Source: Gemmatimonas aurantiaca T-27 (lineage in GTDB: Bacteria; Gemmatimonadota; Gemmatimonadetes; Gemmatimonadales; Gemmatimonadaceae). From it: DNA of 64,000 bases. Below the pieces are notes generated by a model, which did not search any database, had not been told where the DNA came from, and saw nothing but the letters and a program-made list of their open reading frames with translations. The position numbers and the translations under genes are program-made. Shown here piece by piece: positions 25,407-35,041 of the stretch (position 1 is its first letter; each line of letters begins with the position of its first letter). The stretch is from the NCBI RefSeq assembly GCF_000010305.1, contig NC_012489.1, forward strand, positions 2,239,646-2,303,645, given 5' to 3'.

Positions 25407-28406
25407 TCAAAAGTTGTTCGACCGATAAGTCTGGCGGTCGTAATTGAACTTGAGCTCGGGCTGCGCCTTCAGCGCGATGAAGAAATTGAAGGCGAAGGTC
25501 CCACTGGGGGTCTGCGAGAACGCGAACACGGCGTTCCAGTCATGCATCGCGCGCTGGAGCCCGATCTGCTGACTCGAGAAGCGCGAACGCACCACGTCGT
25601 ACTGGGTGGTCCACTGTGCCGCCCAGTTCTGCGTGATGTTGAACGACATGGTCGCATTCACGTTCTGGGTGGGTGGCTGAATGAAGATCGGCGCACCGAT
25701 GGCACTCTGCCCACTGTTGGCGCCGGTGGGGGGCGCACTCAGCGCGTTCTGAACGCACAGATCGTACGCCAACACACCTTGCAGTCGCTGAGCCTCACAC
25801 AGCGATTCGGGATTGTTGATGATCTGTGTGCCGCCACGGGGGGGGCGCTGACGCGCGGCGTTGTACTGAATGTTCAGATTCCAACCCTGTCCGGTTGGAA
25901 GCGCCATCTGCATGCCACGCATGTTGCCACCACCGGCCGCATTCATATTGCGCGACTGCCGGTCGACGGTCTGGTCGTTGGTATTCTGCCGATTGGCTGC
26001 GGTCGTACTGTCGGTGTCGAGCGTCGCCTTGCGTCCGAACAGGCGTCCTACCAACGCCACCAGACCCGACTTCCCATCGAGCGAGAAGGTGACGCCGAAG
26101 TCGGTACGATACGGGTCGAAGGTCACCGTATCCGACTGCATGTCACCGAGAAACAGGTCATACGACGTACGGAAGTCGAAGCCCGGCAACAGGTCGGTGC
26201 GACCACCGATGGTGAACGTACGTTCCGCGATGCCATTGCCGAGGGTATCGGCGCGTACAAAGTCGTACGACAACGAGGAGAAGTTGAGCGAGAGCAACTT
26301 GATCTTGCGACCAGCCCCCTCGCCGGCATCCACCGAATCGGCGGGCGGGCGCAGCTTGGCTTCGAGGTTGGTGGCGAGGCTCAGACCGACCCGGTTCTGC
26401 TTGAGTGCGCCCACATACCCCACCCGCGAGCGACCCATCGCCTGCAGAAACTCATCGGACACCGAGGCTTGCGGGGAGTACGAATAGCTGATGCCAGGCG
26501 TGATGGAGTGACGCAGCCGGGCAATCGGTCCGAGGCCCGGCAACATGGCATACAGCGTCGGCGACGCCGACACCGTGTAGTTGAGGCGCTTGCTCTGCTG
26601 CACCCACTTGCCGCCGCTCCGCTCCGTCCGCATGAACATGCCGGCCCCGTTTTCCACGTTGGCCAGCGTCACGGAGGGAGAAACGTTCCACGAACCTTGG
26701 AAGAAACGCGGCAGGTTGAACGACGTCTGCCAATCAAAGTTCGTTTCGAAAGTCTTCGCGAAAATGCGGGTCACACGCTGTGACGTGTCCCGCACCCCGA
26801 CGATTTCACGCTGCTCCGGGAAATCCCGGAACTGCTCGTTCATCGTGAACGAGTTCTGCCACTGAAAGTCCCACAGCTTGATCGGCGTATCGAACTGAAA
26901 CTGCGTGTTGCGCCGGCTCGCGTTGAATCGCGTGCTGTCGATACCACCGTCGGACCGCGGATTGTACACGAAGGGGAACTGCAATCCCTGATCGATGCGA
27001 CTCTGTCCCGAGATGGCCAGGCGCATGGACGGGGTCCAGGTGGCCGGTCCGGCTTCGAGCGAACCCGTCGTCACGTTGATGGATGGGAAGTCCATGTCCA
27101 CCTGCGTGCGCCCGGGATACTGCACCCGTGAACCACCGACATTGATCTGCGCCGGCCCGATCTTGGTCTGGTAGTTGAGCTGCGAGCGGATCGTGGCATT
27201 GGCGGCGACCGGATTCACGGTGGTCGCGCGCTGGATCATCGTGTTCTGCACCCAGTTCAGACGGGCCGTCAGACGGGTGTCCCGCGAAAAGTCCTGGTTG
27301 TGATTCCACGTATAGGACGTGTTGGTCGTCCCGTTGCGGAGCCCCATGTAGCTCGACGCAAATTCACCGGTCACGAAGCGATCGAGCCACTTGTATCGCA
27401 ACTCGGCGTTGCCGCGAATGAACCCCGGGTCGGTGTCTGAGCTGCGCGCTCCGCTGCGCCAATCGAACGACGTTTCGAAATTCATGAAGTCGTTGATGGC
27501 CAGGAAGTAGCCGATGTTCTGCACACTGCGTCGGTAGGACGGGCTGTTCCGGAACAGTTCGGCCATGCCGAAGTTCGGTGTCAACAGACCGCTGCGACGC
27601 CCGGAGCGAATGTCCTGGAAGAAGAACGGAATCCAGAACACCGGCACTTCACCGATATAGAGCACACCGGGACGGGCCACCATCACGTTCTGCGAAATGA
27701 ACTTCATCTCGCCCGTCGTGAAGTGGAAATGGGGCTCGGTGTGATCGCAGTAGGTGAACGACCCGTTTTTGGCGAACACGATGTGCCGCCCGGCCACCAC
27801 GGTGTCACTCACCAGGGCACTGCGCTGGGCGCTGAGATACAACCGCTGCCCTGATGTGACCGACGTGGAAAATGCGCCGGTGAAACCCTGCTTGGAATTC
27901 AGGTCGTACTCGATGCGGCCATTGGCGATGAAGTCATCGGCGTCGGCCTGCGTGGGATCGCGGAGCAGCACCGAATCGCCCAGCGCCACCACCTTCTTGG
28001 TGGAGTCGTTGTACGTGATCGAATCGCCGACCAGCATCGTTTCATCGCGCTGTACGCCGGACGGCTTGCCCTGCAGCGTGAGGATGCGGGTCTGGGCATT
28101 GAACTGCACGGTGTCACCCTGATACTGCACCTTCTTGTACCCCATCTTGTCGAGCAACTGGCGCATGATGGAGTCAGGCGTAGCCCACTCGAACACCTTA
28201 CGATCCTTGCTCAGGCCGCGCAGGCTGTCGGCCACCGCGCTGTCGCGGCGCGTTCCTGGCTGGGCCGGACGCACCGGCGGCTGACCGGTCGGTCGCGGCT
28301 GGGCCACGGCGTCACCCAACGGCACACCCATCGTCACCGCCACCACGGCCGTCAGGCGTCGCAGCAGTACGGTCTGACGAGACGTCCAACCGGCCAATCC
28401 GATCAC
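25407..28406 (-). CDS. lptD: LPS-assembly outer-membrane protein LptD/OstA
   Basis: 999 residues. After a signal-peptide-like start (ending near GDAVAQ, about 36) there is an OstA-type periplasmic jellyroll (about 80-250: TVQFNAQTRILTLQGKPSGVQ, RIEYDLNSKQGFTGA). A long C-terminal barrel follows, with VPVFWIPFFFQDIRSGRRSG and many aromatic-ended strands, ending in a Tyr/Phe-rich terminus. LptD forms the outer-membrane LPS translocon with LptE; lptE is not in this window. The start overlaps the tatC stop (ATGA). Confidence 0.9.
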   Translation of the reverse strand: MIGLAGWTSRQTVLLRRLTAVVAVTMGVPLGDAVAQPRPTGQPPVRPAQPGTRRDSAVADSLRGLSKDRKVFEWATPDSIMRQLLDKMGYKKVQYQGDTVQFNAQTRILTLQGKPSGVQRDETMLVGDSITYNDSTKKVVALGDSVLLRDPTQADADDFIANGRIEYDLNSKQGFTGAFSTSVTSGQRLYLSAQRSALVSDTVVAGRHIVFAKNGSFTYCDHTEPHFHFTTGEMKFISQNVMVARPGVLYIGEVPVFWIPFFFQDIRSGRRSGLLTPNFGMAELFRNSPSYRRSVQNIGYFLAINDFMNFETSFDWRSGARSSDTDPGFIRGNAELRYKWLDRFVTGEFASSYMGLRNGTTNTSYTWNHNQDFSRDTRLTARLNWVQNTMIQRATTVNPVAANATIRSQLNYQTKIGPAQINVGGSRVQYPGRTQVDMDFPSINVTTGSLEAGPATWTPSMRLAISGQSRIDQGLQFPFVYNPRSDGGIDSTRFNASRRNTQFQFDTPIKLWDFQWQNSFTMNEQFRDFPEQREIVGVRDTSQRVTRIFAKTFETNFDWQTSFNLPRFFQGSWNVSPSVTLANVENGAGMFMRTERSGGKWVQQSKRLNYTVSASPTLYAMLPGLGPIARLRHSITPGISYSYSPQASVSDEFLQAMGRSRVGYVGALKQNRVGLSLATNLEAKLRPPADSVDAGEGAGRKIKLLSLNFSSLSYDFVRADTLGNGIAERTFTIGGRTDLLPGFDFRTSYDLFLGDMQSDTVTFDPYRTDFGVTFSLDGKSGLVALVGRLFGRKATLDTDSTTAANRQNTNDQTVDRQSRNMNAAGGGNMRGMQMALPTGQGWNLNIQYNAARQRPPRGGTQIINNPESLCEAQRLQGVLAYDLCVQNALSAPPTGANSGQSAIGAPIFIQPPTQNVNATMSFNITQNWAAQWTTQYDVVRSRFSSQQIGLQRAMHDWNAVFAFSQTPSGTFAFNFFIALKAQPELKFNYDRQTYRSNNF

Positions 28407-29167
28407 GCGACCTCGACCGCCAAGCGGCGCTCACGGCGGCGCGCGATGAAGCGCGAGACCGTGATGGAAGCTTCATACAACATGTACAGCGGAATCGTGA
28501 GCAACAGCAGCGACGTGGGGTCACTGCCTGGCGTGATGAGGGCAGCAGCGATCAGGCAGCCGACCACGGCATGGCGACGAAATCGCGACAGGTATTCCGG
28601 TTGCACGATCCCAAGGGCTGACAGCAGCGCGATGACCACCGGCAACTCGAAGATCGCTCCGAACGCCAGACACATCGCGGTGACAAACGACATATAGCCG
28701 TCCACCGTCTGCATCGTGTTCACCGATTCACTCTCGAAGCTCGCATAAAACGCCAGCGTGACCGGCAGCACGTACTCGAACGCGAGCGCCATACCGGCGA
28801 GAAACAGCAGTGCCGCCGCCACCAGCGCGGGGATCACCACCTTCTTCTCGTGCCCGTAGAGCGCTGGGGAAAGGAATCCCCACACCTGCCACACCACAAC
28901 CGGCGATGCGGCAATCACCCCAAGGGTGATCGACGCGTTCATCACAATGTCAAACAGGTCACCCACGTGCGTGACCATCAGCGGCTGCCGCAAATACGGC
29001 TGAATCGGCTGGGCGAGGATACCGACGATGTCGATGCGCTTGGTATAGAGCAACGAGAACGCGCCTATCACGCCGATGGCGATGGCGACGGCGCACTTGA
29101 ACAACCGCCAACGCAGTTCCTCGAGGTGCTCGAGAAACGGCATTTCCCCCGGTGTACTCCCTGCCAT
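28403..29167 (-). CDS. tatC: Twin-arginine translocase subunit TatC
   Basis: 254 residues from the ATG at 29167, giving the family start MPFLEHLEELRWRLFKCAVA within ten residues. A longer upstream frame adds 45 Arg/Ser-rich residues with no similarity to the family. About six membrane helices are seen, including PALYGHEKKVVIPALVAAALLFLAG split by charged loops, and SALGIVQPEYLSRFRRHAVVG. TatC binds the twin-arginine signal peptide. TatA is encoded separately at 14763. Confidence 0.95.
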   Translation of the reverse strand: MAGSTPGEMPFLEHLEELRWRLFKCAVAIAIGVIGAFSLLYTKRIDIVGILAQPIQPYLRQPLMVTHVGDLFDIVMNASITLGVIAASPVVVWQVWGFLSPALYGHEKKVVIPALVAAALLFLAGMALAFEYVLPVTLAFYASFESESVNTMQTVDGYMSFVTAMCLAFGAIFELPVVIALLSALGIVQPEYLSRFRRHAVVGCLIAAALITPGSDPTSLLLLTIPLYMLYEASITVSRFIARRRERRLAVEVA

Positions 29168-29201
29168 CGAATGCTCGTCCTGACGTGCTCGCCGCGTGAA
29201 G

Positions 29202-30059
29202 TCAGCGCAGCGTCTTGAGGGTCTCTTCCGCCAGCGCCGCTTCATTGCTGCGCGGGTACTTCGCGATGACCTGCTCGAACAACTGCTTCGCCTGGGTCGC
29301 ATTGTTCTGGCGCAGCAACAACTGTGCGCGCTTGTACAATGCCGTCGGCGCCTTGGCCGACGTGGGATGGGCGCTTACCACCGCCGCGTAGGCCGCGTCC
29401 GCTGCTGCCAGGTTGTTCTCCTTGGCCAGCGATTCCGCGATCCAGTACTGCGCATCCGGCACGTAGTCCGACGTCGGATAGGTGGTGATCAACTCCTGAA
29501 ACAGCGTACGCGCCGTAGACGTGCTCCCGCGGTTCAACTGATCCATGCCGTTCGTGAACAGTTGATTGGGGCCTGGGCCCGTCGGGGGCATCGCCGCGGT
29601 ATCCACGGGGGCCGGCGTCGCGGCCGGGGGATTCCGTGGACTACCCGACGCGGTTGGCGGGCCACTTGGCTGACCGGTGGGGGGCAGCGCCGGGGCTGGA
29701 GCCGCGTTGTTGCGGGCCTCGAGCTCGGCGCGCAATCGACCGATGGTTGCCTGGCTTTGTCCCAACAGCGTCTGCACCTGCAGCAATTGCTCGCGGATGG
29801 CGCGCATTTCGCCGCGCACATCTCCCTGAATGCTCACCGTCCGGGCACCGACGCGGGACAGCGAGTCGCTGGCCACCTGCAGCAGACGCATCGTCTGCGT
29901 GAGCGACTCCTGGTGCTGTTGCTGCTGTCGGAGCATTTCACTGCGTAACGTCAGCACATCGTTCTGCACGATGCGCACATCGCCTCGCGTGGCAAAGCAG
30001 CCCCCCGTGGCCAATAAGGCCACGAGGGGAACCAGCCGCCACACACGGTGGGAACGCAT
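29202..30059 (-). CDS. cpoB: Tol-Pal coordination factor CpoB/YbgF
   Basis: 285 residues from the ATG at 30059, supported by GGAGG 7 nt upstream. A lipoprotein-type signal (LLATGGC, Cys about 18) is followed by a coiled-coil trimerisation region (about 35-110), a Pro-rich linker (about 120-155) and C-terminal TPRs (LFQELITTYPTSDYVPDAQY, ALYKRAQLLLRQNN, QVIAKYPRSNEAA). CpoB links outer-membrane constriction to peptidoglycan synthesis. A lipidated form, suggested by the lipobox, differs from the E. coli soluble protein. Confidence 0.9.
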   Translation of the reverse strand: MRSHRVWRLVPLVALLATGGCFATRGDVRIVQNDVLTLRSEMLRQQQQHQESLTQTMRLLQVASDSLSRVGARTVSIQGDVRGEMRAIREQLLQVQTLLGQSQATIGRLRAELEARNNAAPAPALPPTGQPSGPPTASGSPRNPPAATPAPVDTAAMPPTGPGPNQLFTNGMDQLNRGSTSTARTLFQELITTYPTSDYVPDAQYWIAESLAKENNLAAADAAYAAVVSAHPTSAKAPTALYKRAQLLLRQNNATQAKQLFEQVIAKYPRSNEAALAEETLKTLR

Positions 30060-30088
30060 GGTCAAACCTCCGGGTGTGGCGGTGAACA

Positions 30089-30649
30089 TCACGGCGCGGG
30101 ACGCAACTGGTCGCCGCCCGCGGCGATCTCGAATTCATCGCGACGGTTCTTCGACCACGACTCTTCCGACGTGCCCGACACCGCCGGACGCTCCCGCCCG
30201 AACGAAGACGTTTCGATGCGCGAGGCATCCACACCACGATCGGTCAGGTACCGCTTGGCCGCTTCGGACCGACGACGGCCGAGCGCAATGTTGTACTCGT
30301 CGCTGCCACGCTCGTCGCAATGACCGGCGATGCGGATACGCAGCCCCGGGTTCGCATTGAGGATGGCGAGCTTGGCGTCGAGCGATGCACGGGCTTCATC
30401 GCGCAACTCATCGGCATCGTACTCGAAGTAGATCGTCTCCAGCAGGCGCGCACGCGCTTCGGCGATCTTGGAGCGATACGCCTCCATCGTGTCGACCGGC
30501 GTCGGCGCGGGCGTCGTGCGCACCGGTGCCTCATTCGTGGGAACCGGAGCTGGGATGGGCGCCGGCGCGGGCGGCTGCTTCTTTTTGCACGCACCGAGTA
30601 CGAGCGTCGTGGACACCAGGACCGTCAACACACGAGAGACACGCATCAT
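30089..30649 (-). CDS. pal: Peptidoglycan-associated lipoprotein Pal
   Basis: 186 residues from the first of two adjacent ATGs at 30649; GGAG lies 5 nt upstream. A longer frame to 30865 adds 72 unrelated residues overlapping tolB. Lipobox LVLGAC (Cys about 19), a Pro-rich spacer, then the OmpA-like peptidoglycan-binding domain (TIYFEYDADELRDEAR, RIRIAGHCDERGSDEYNIALG, and RRRSEAAKRYLTDRGV). It tethers the outer membrane to the wall and is recycled by TolB/TolA. Confidence 0.96.
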   Translation of the reverse strand: MMRVSRVLTVLVSTTLVLGACKKKQPPAPAPIPAPVPTNEAPVRTTPAPTPVDTMEAYRSKIAEARARLLETIYFEYDADELRDEARASLDAKLAILNANPGLRIRIAGHCDERGSDEYNIALGRRRSEAAKRYLTDRGVDASRIETSSFGRERPAVSGTSEESWSKNRRDEFEIAAGGDQLRPAP

Positions 30650-30686
30650 GAATACTCCGAAGCGGGAGGGAAAATGAAGACCGCGC

Positions 30687-32015
30687 TTACTGCGCGAGCA
30701 GTCGGGGCGACCAGGCTGACAAACGAGTTTCCGGACCGAACGTGAGCTGTCGCGTGCGCCCGGTCTCCGTATCCACAATCCACAATTGACGCGTCCCGCT
30801 GCGTGTCGATGTGAATACCACATGCCGTGAATCCGGTGCCCATGATGGGTCATCGTTACGGCCATCGTTTGTCACCTGCTTCACCGACTGATCGCGCAGA
30901 TTGATGGTCATGATCTGAAACGTGCCACCGTTGCGCGACTGGAAGGCTACGAGACGACCGTCGGGAGACCAATCCGGTCCCGCGCGATAGTCCCGATCAC
31001 CGAATGCCGCCGCCGTCAGCAATTCAGTATTCGTGCCGTCCAGATCACTAATATACACTTCCGGATGCCCTGAGCGATCAGACATGAATGCCAAACGCTG
31101 ACCATCTGGGCTGAAGCTCGCCTGCGCACTCGCGCGGCCACGCCCCACGGTGATGCGACGCGGTGTCCCACCGTCCATCGACTGCTGATACAAATCCGTT
31201 CCAGTATCCGAACCCCGTGCATACACCACGGTGCGTCCGTCAGGCGACACGATCGGCGTCGTGTGTTCCACACCCTGCGCACTCGCCAGCACACGCTGCG
31301 CGCCCGTGGACAAATCGGTGAGCATGATCGGATTCCGCACGCCATCGAGCACGCTGTACACGATGCCACGACCACTCGGCAACCACTGCGGCGACATGCC
31401 ACTGGGCGTCACGGCGGTCACATTTGCGCCATCGCTGTCAATTGTCCACACCCGGCCGCCGCGTGTGAAGGCCACCCGCGTCTGCGCAATGCCGCGCGCA
31501 CCGGTGATCCACTCCTCCACGCCATCCGACACCCCGTGCACCGCCAGACGCCACGTCGCGGACAGCGCCGGCGTGGGTAGTGGAAAATCACGGCTGTTCT
31601 TCACGTTCTTGAGGCCCACATCATGCAACGCCACCCGCACCCAGCCTGACGGCAGCAACGTGGCCTGCACGATCCCGTCCACGCCGAGCTTGGTGAACAG
31701 CGCATAGTTGATCGCTCCGTTCACGGCCGGCGCGCTGCTCGATGACACGATCGTGAACCGATCGCTGAAGTCGAGATCACGGCTCACCATGCGGGCGATG
31801 GAATCCCCATTGGCCCCGGCGATCGGCAACACGATCAACGTGGTCTTCTGTCCTGGACGGTATTGGATGGACAGACTCACCCCCTTCTCCTGCGCTGCCG
31901 CGACACGCGGCACGGCGGCCGCGGCAAGGGTCGCGATGGCGGCGAACATGCCCAGCGTTGCCCGGGCTGGAGCAGCGGGCCGCGCAAAAAGCAGGCGAAG
32001 AAGACGATGTGGCAT
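30687..32015 (-). CDS. tolB: Tol-Pal translocation protein TolB
   Basis: 442 residues. A signal peptide (ending near RVAAAQ, about 41), an N-terminal TolB domain (IVLPIAGANGDSIARMVSRD), then PD40-type beta-propeller blades (PIVSPDGRTVVYARGSD, ASFSPDGQRLAFMSDRSG, PDWSPDGRLVAFQSRNGG, PSWAPDSRHVVFTSTRSG). It docks to Pal in the periplasm. Its ATG overlaps the upstream stop by one base (TGATG). Confidence 0.96.
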   Translation of the reverse strand: MPHRLLRLLFARPAAPARATLGMFAAIATLAAAAVPRVAAAQEKGVSLSIQYRPGQKTTLIVLPIAGANGDSIARMVSRDLDFSDRFTIVSSSSAPAVNGAINYALFTKLGVDGIVQATLLPSGWVRVALHDVGLKNVKNSRDFPLPTPALSATWRLAVHGVSDGVEEWITGARGIAQTRVAFTRGGRVWTIDSDGANVTAVTPSGMSPQWLPSGRGIVYSVLDGVRNPIMLTDLSTGAQRVLASAQGVEHTTPIVSPDGRTVVYARGSDTGTDLYQQSMDGGTPRRITVGRGRASAQASFSPDGQRLAFMSDRSGHPEVYISDLDGTNTELLTAAAFGDRDYRAGPDWSPDGRLVAFQSRNGGTFQIMTINLRDQSVKQVTNDGRNDDPSWAPDSRHVVFTSTRSGTRQLWIVDTETGRTRQLTFGPETRLSAWSPRLLAQ

Positions 32016-32764
32016 CAGTTGGGGCGCAGAGCGTAGTCGAACGTGAAATACACAACCAGAACGTCATCGGACCATCCGGAGGGCAACGGCCCAAAACTGC
32101 GCGTCGACCCGACCGCCTCGACGGCGCCCATGCCGTCCAGGTCATACAGGCGATCACCGGAGGCTCGAACCACCTCGATTCCCGCGACCGAACCATCGCG
32201 ACGAATCATGAACTTCACTTCCGTGATGAGTGCCGCTGACACGCGTCTGGGAGACCAGTTCAGCGTGATCTGTCGGACGATGTTGCTCAGGTACCCAGGA
32301 AACGGGAACGCGATCCCATCCGTGCGCACGTTGGCCACATCCGCCCCCTTGGTGCCTGTCGCACCGGCTCCGGCGCGCGGGGCACTGGTGCTCTTGGTGG
32401 CGGTGGGCGCGGCGGTCTTGGAACCAGCCTGCTTGGAACGCGTGGGAGACGGCGTGGCCTTGGGCGATGGCAGCACCTTCTTCGCCTTGCTCGGCGTGGG
32501 TACCACCTTCTCCTCCTTCACCCGTTCGGCACCGGCCACATCGGGCGCTTTGGCGGCCGGCGCTGCAGTCGGGGTCTCCACACCGGCCTGTCGTGGACCT
32601 GCCTGCCCGACCAGCTCCACCCGGTACACGGGAGGCCGCTGCGGTGCGGGTCTGGTACTCCACCAGGCTACCAGCGCCGCCATGGCCCCATGCACCACCA
32701 CCGACGCCAACATCCCCCGCGTCAGCGACGTGGGTGCGTTCCCCGTCGCGCGCGCTGAAGTCAC
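32015..32764 (-). CDS. TonB/TolA-like energy transducer of the Tol-Pal cluster
   Basis: 249 residues with GTG start overlapping the tolR stop (GTGA). One N-terminal membrane anchor (about 17-36, LASVVVHGAMAALVAWW), a Pro/Ala/Lys-rich periplasm-spanning region (about 40-145), and a C-terminal TonB_C-like domain (YLSNIVRQITLNWSPRR, EVKFMIRRDGSVAGIEVVRA). By position between tolR and tolB it should fill the TolA role. The C-domain is of the TonB type, so service to TonB-dependent receptors such as the one at 1-2168 is also possible. Confidence 0.85.
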   Translation of the reverse strand: MTSARATGNAPTSLTRGMLASVVVHGAMAALVAWWSTRPAPQRPPVYRVELVGQAGPRQAGVETPTAAPAAKAPDVAGAERVKEEKVVPTPSKAKKVLPSPKATPSPTRSKQAGSKTAAPTATKSTSAPRAGAGATGTKGADVANVRTDGIAFPFPGYLSNIVRQITLNWSPRRVSAALITEVKFMIRRDGSVAGIEVVRASGDRLYDLDGMGAVEAVGSTRSFGPLPSGWSDDVLVVYFTFDYALRPN

Positions 32765-33174
32765 CGCGGATCCTCGGGTTCGGCCACCAGTCCGACGTCG
32801 GTGATGCCGTTCGCCCGCATGGCGGCCACAATCTGTACGACACGTCCGTAGGGCACCGCTTCATCTGCACGGAGATACACGCCACCACCGCCCTTCTTCT
32901 CGGACAGGGCCTTGATGCTGCCCGCGAACTCTTCGTAGCTCAGCCGCGTTTCGTCGACAAAAATCTGCCCGCGTTGATCGACCGTCACCACGAGCCCGTT
33001 TTTGGGCTCCAGGGGCCGTACATCGGCCGTGGGCAACGCGATGTCCACCCCGCCCTGCATGATGGGCGCCGTGATCATGAAGATCACCATGAGCAGCATC
33101 ATCACGTCGATGAGCGAGACCACGTTGATCTCGCCGTTGACGCCCATCCGCTCACTCCGCCGGCCGCGTCGCAT
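32761..33174 (-). CDS. tolR: TolR/ExbD-family proton-channel component
   Basis: 137 residues. A single membrane helix (about 15-36: INVVSLIDVMMLLMVIFMIT) carries the conserved proton-relay Asp in SLIDVMM. The periplasmic domain contains PTADVRPLEPKNGLVVTVDQ and VYLRADEAVPYGRVVQIVAA, the latter typical of ExbD/TolR. It works with the TolQ-like protein 3 nt upstream to turn proton flow into force on the TonB/TolA-like protein. Confidence 0.93.
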   Translation of the reverse strand: MRRGRRSERMGVNGEINVVSLIDVMMLLMVIFMITAPIMQGGVDIALPTADVRPLEPKNGLVVTVDQRGQIFVDETRLSYEEFAGSIKALSEKKGGGGVYLRADEAVPYGRVVQIVAAMRANGITDVGLVAEPEDPR

Positions 33175-33177
33175 GGA

Positions 33178-33921
33178 TCAGATCCGCCCTTCACGCACCA
33201 TGAGCGCGATCAGCTCAGAGCCGAAACCTTCGAGCGAGTTGTCGAACCGATTGAGCCGCGAGGCAAACACGTTGTAGGCAAAGGCGGCCGGAATAGCGAC
33301 CGCCAGCGCTGCCGCCGTCGCCAGCAGCGCCGTGGCGATACCAGGTGCGACCGCGCCGATATTGCCGGAGCCTTTCGTCGCGATGCCTTCGAACGCTTCG
33401 ATGACACCCAGCACGGTGCCGAACAGGCCGATCAGCGGTGACACACTGCCCACCGTCGCCAGCCACGGAATGAAGCGGCCGAGTTCTTCGCGCTCCTTTC
33501 CACTCTCGGCATCAAGCACCAGGCGCAGTGCCTCGACCTGCGAGCCGGACAACCGCGCCGTACGGTCGGAGGTCGCCCCCAATGCCGGCTTGGTATCATG
33601 CAGAAATTGCACGGCGCGCGAAAACACGGCCGTGAATGCGCTCGACTTCACGCGCTGCGCCAGCAGCATCGCATCGTCGATACCACGCGCGCGTTCGAAC
33701 TCGTGCACAAAACTGCGCCCATTCGCTTCGGCAGCGCTGAACGCCCGCCACTTCGCGAACATGATGCCCCATGAAGCCAGCGAGAGCACCGCCAGCAAGC
33801 CGAGCACGAACTTCGTGACCGGATCGCTGGTGATCACCAACGAGATGAGCGAGGACGAGCCCGGCGCTTCGCCACCCACGGTGGAAAGCTGCAACAACAT
33901 CGGTTCCATCACACCCATCAC
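33178..33921 (-). CDS. tolQ: TolQ/ExbB-family proton-channel protein
   Basis: 247 residues, MotA/TolQ/ExbB family. First membrane helix about 32-52 (KFVLGLLAVLSLASWGIMFAK), a cytoplasmic loop, then paired C-terminal helices with the diagnostic PWLATVGSVSPLIGLFGTVLG and GIATALLATAAALAVAIPAA. The GTG at 33921 overlaps the epimerase stop (GTGA); an ATG 3 nt later is an alternative. Context with tolR, tolB and pal favours the Tol rather than the Exb role. Confidence 0.93.
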   Translation of the reverse strand: MMGVMEPMLLQLSTVGGEAPGSSSLISLVITSDPVTKFVLGLLAVLSLASWGIMFAKWRAFSAAEANGRSFVHEFERARGIDDAMLLAQRVKSSAFTAVFSRAVQFLHDTKPALGATSDRTARLSGSQVEALRLVLDAESGKEREELGRFIPWLATVGSVSPLIGLFGTVLGVIEAFEGIATKGSGNIGAVAPGIATALLATAAALAVAIPAAFAYNVFASRLNRFDNSLEGFGSELIALMVREGRI

Positions 33922-34886
33922 GACGTGGCACTCCCACCACGTCGCGCCGCAAAAAAGGCGTACGTGTTTTCCAGCCCCTGGCGGACCGACACCGCAGGCT
34001 TCCAGCCCAGTACGGACTGTGCCTTCGCCGTATCGAGGGCAGAGCGCGCCAATTCACCGGGACGTGCCGGAGCGTACTCGATGGGCGCGGAGGCCTGCGA
34101 AACGGCTCGCAGCGTCTCAGCCAGGGTGTTCACCGATGTTTCCACACCGGTGCCGATGTTGAAGGCCCGCGCGTCGAGACGACCACGCGGAGGCAGCGCA
34201 CCGGTGGCCGCCGCAAAGTTGGCCGCGGCCACGTCGCCGGCATACACGTAGTCACGCGTCTGCTCGCCGTCGCCGAATACCGTCAGAGGCCGCCCGTCGA
34301 GCAGCCGATTGCAGAAAATCGCGACCACACCCGCCTCACCATGAGGGTCCTGACGAGGGCCGTACACGTTGCCATAACGCAGCGCCACCGTGTCGAGCCC
34401 ATGCACGCGACCGTAGTACGCGAGGTAGTACTCGACAGAGAGCTTGGCGATCCCATAGGGCGCTTCGGGATCCTTGGAGAACGTCTCTGCACTCGGCGGC
34501 GGATCGAAATCACCGTAGAGCGCGCCGCCGGTGGAGGAAAAGACCGTGCGGGTGGCATGGCCACTCGTGCGAATCGCTTCCATCAGGTTGAGCGTCCCGA
34601 GGATGTTGCGCGTGGCATCATAGGCGGGATCGAGCACCGAACGACGCACGTCGATCTGCGCCGCCAGATGGCACATCACATCGAATCGTCCGTCACGCAC
34701 CAGCGTGGCCGCTTCGGGAGAGGTGATGTCGCCGCGCACAAACCGAGCGGCACTGGGGATGTTTTCTTCGCGGCCGCTCGAGAGATCGTCGAGGATCGTC
34801 ACCGACCAACCTTCCGCCACAAAGCGGTCCGCCACATGGGAGCCGATAAAGCCGGCCCCACCCGTCACCAGCACCGTCTTGGACAT
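33918..34886 (-). CDS. NAD-dependent nucleotide-sugar epimerase/dehydratase (GalE/RmlB-like SDR)
   Basis: 322 residues, extended SDR family. Rossmann GGAGFIGSHVADRF near the N-terminus, DDLSSGREENI, HLAAQIDVRRSV, catalytic Ser in FSSTGGALYG, and YGIAK (YxxxK) downstream. RYGNVYGPRQDPHGEAG is characteristic of UDP-glucose 4-epimerase-type enzymes, but the exact sugar is not certain. It starts the Tol-Pal operon and overlaps tolQ, linking surface-sugar supply to outer-membrane maintenance. Confidence 0.88.
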   Translation of the reverse strand: MSKTVLVTGGAGFIGSHVADRFVAEGWSVTILDDLSSGREENIPSAARFVRGDITSPEAATLVRDGRFDVMCHLAAQIDVRRSVLDPAYDATRNILGTLNLMEAIRTSGHATRTVFSSTGGALYGDFDPPPSAETFSKDPEAPYGIAKLSVEYYLAYYGRVHGLDTVALRYGNVYGPRQDPHGEAGVVAIFCNRLLDGRPLTVFGDGEQTRDYVYAGDVAAANFAAATGALPPRGRLDARAFNIGTGVETSVNTLAETLRAVSQASAPIEYAPARPGELARSALDTAKAQSVLGWKPAVSVRQGLENTYAFFAARRGGSATS

Positions 34887-35041
34887 GCCGTTCGCAGCCT
34901 CTGCAATTCAGGTTCTGAGGGAATCCACCAATGTACACACGCGCCGAGAGCCATGGGGCGCCCGGCGCGTGCGATATGTGATGCAGTGAGGCGCCGGCCC
35001 CCGTGGGCACCGGCGGGACTACCAGGGCATGCAGGACCCGG

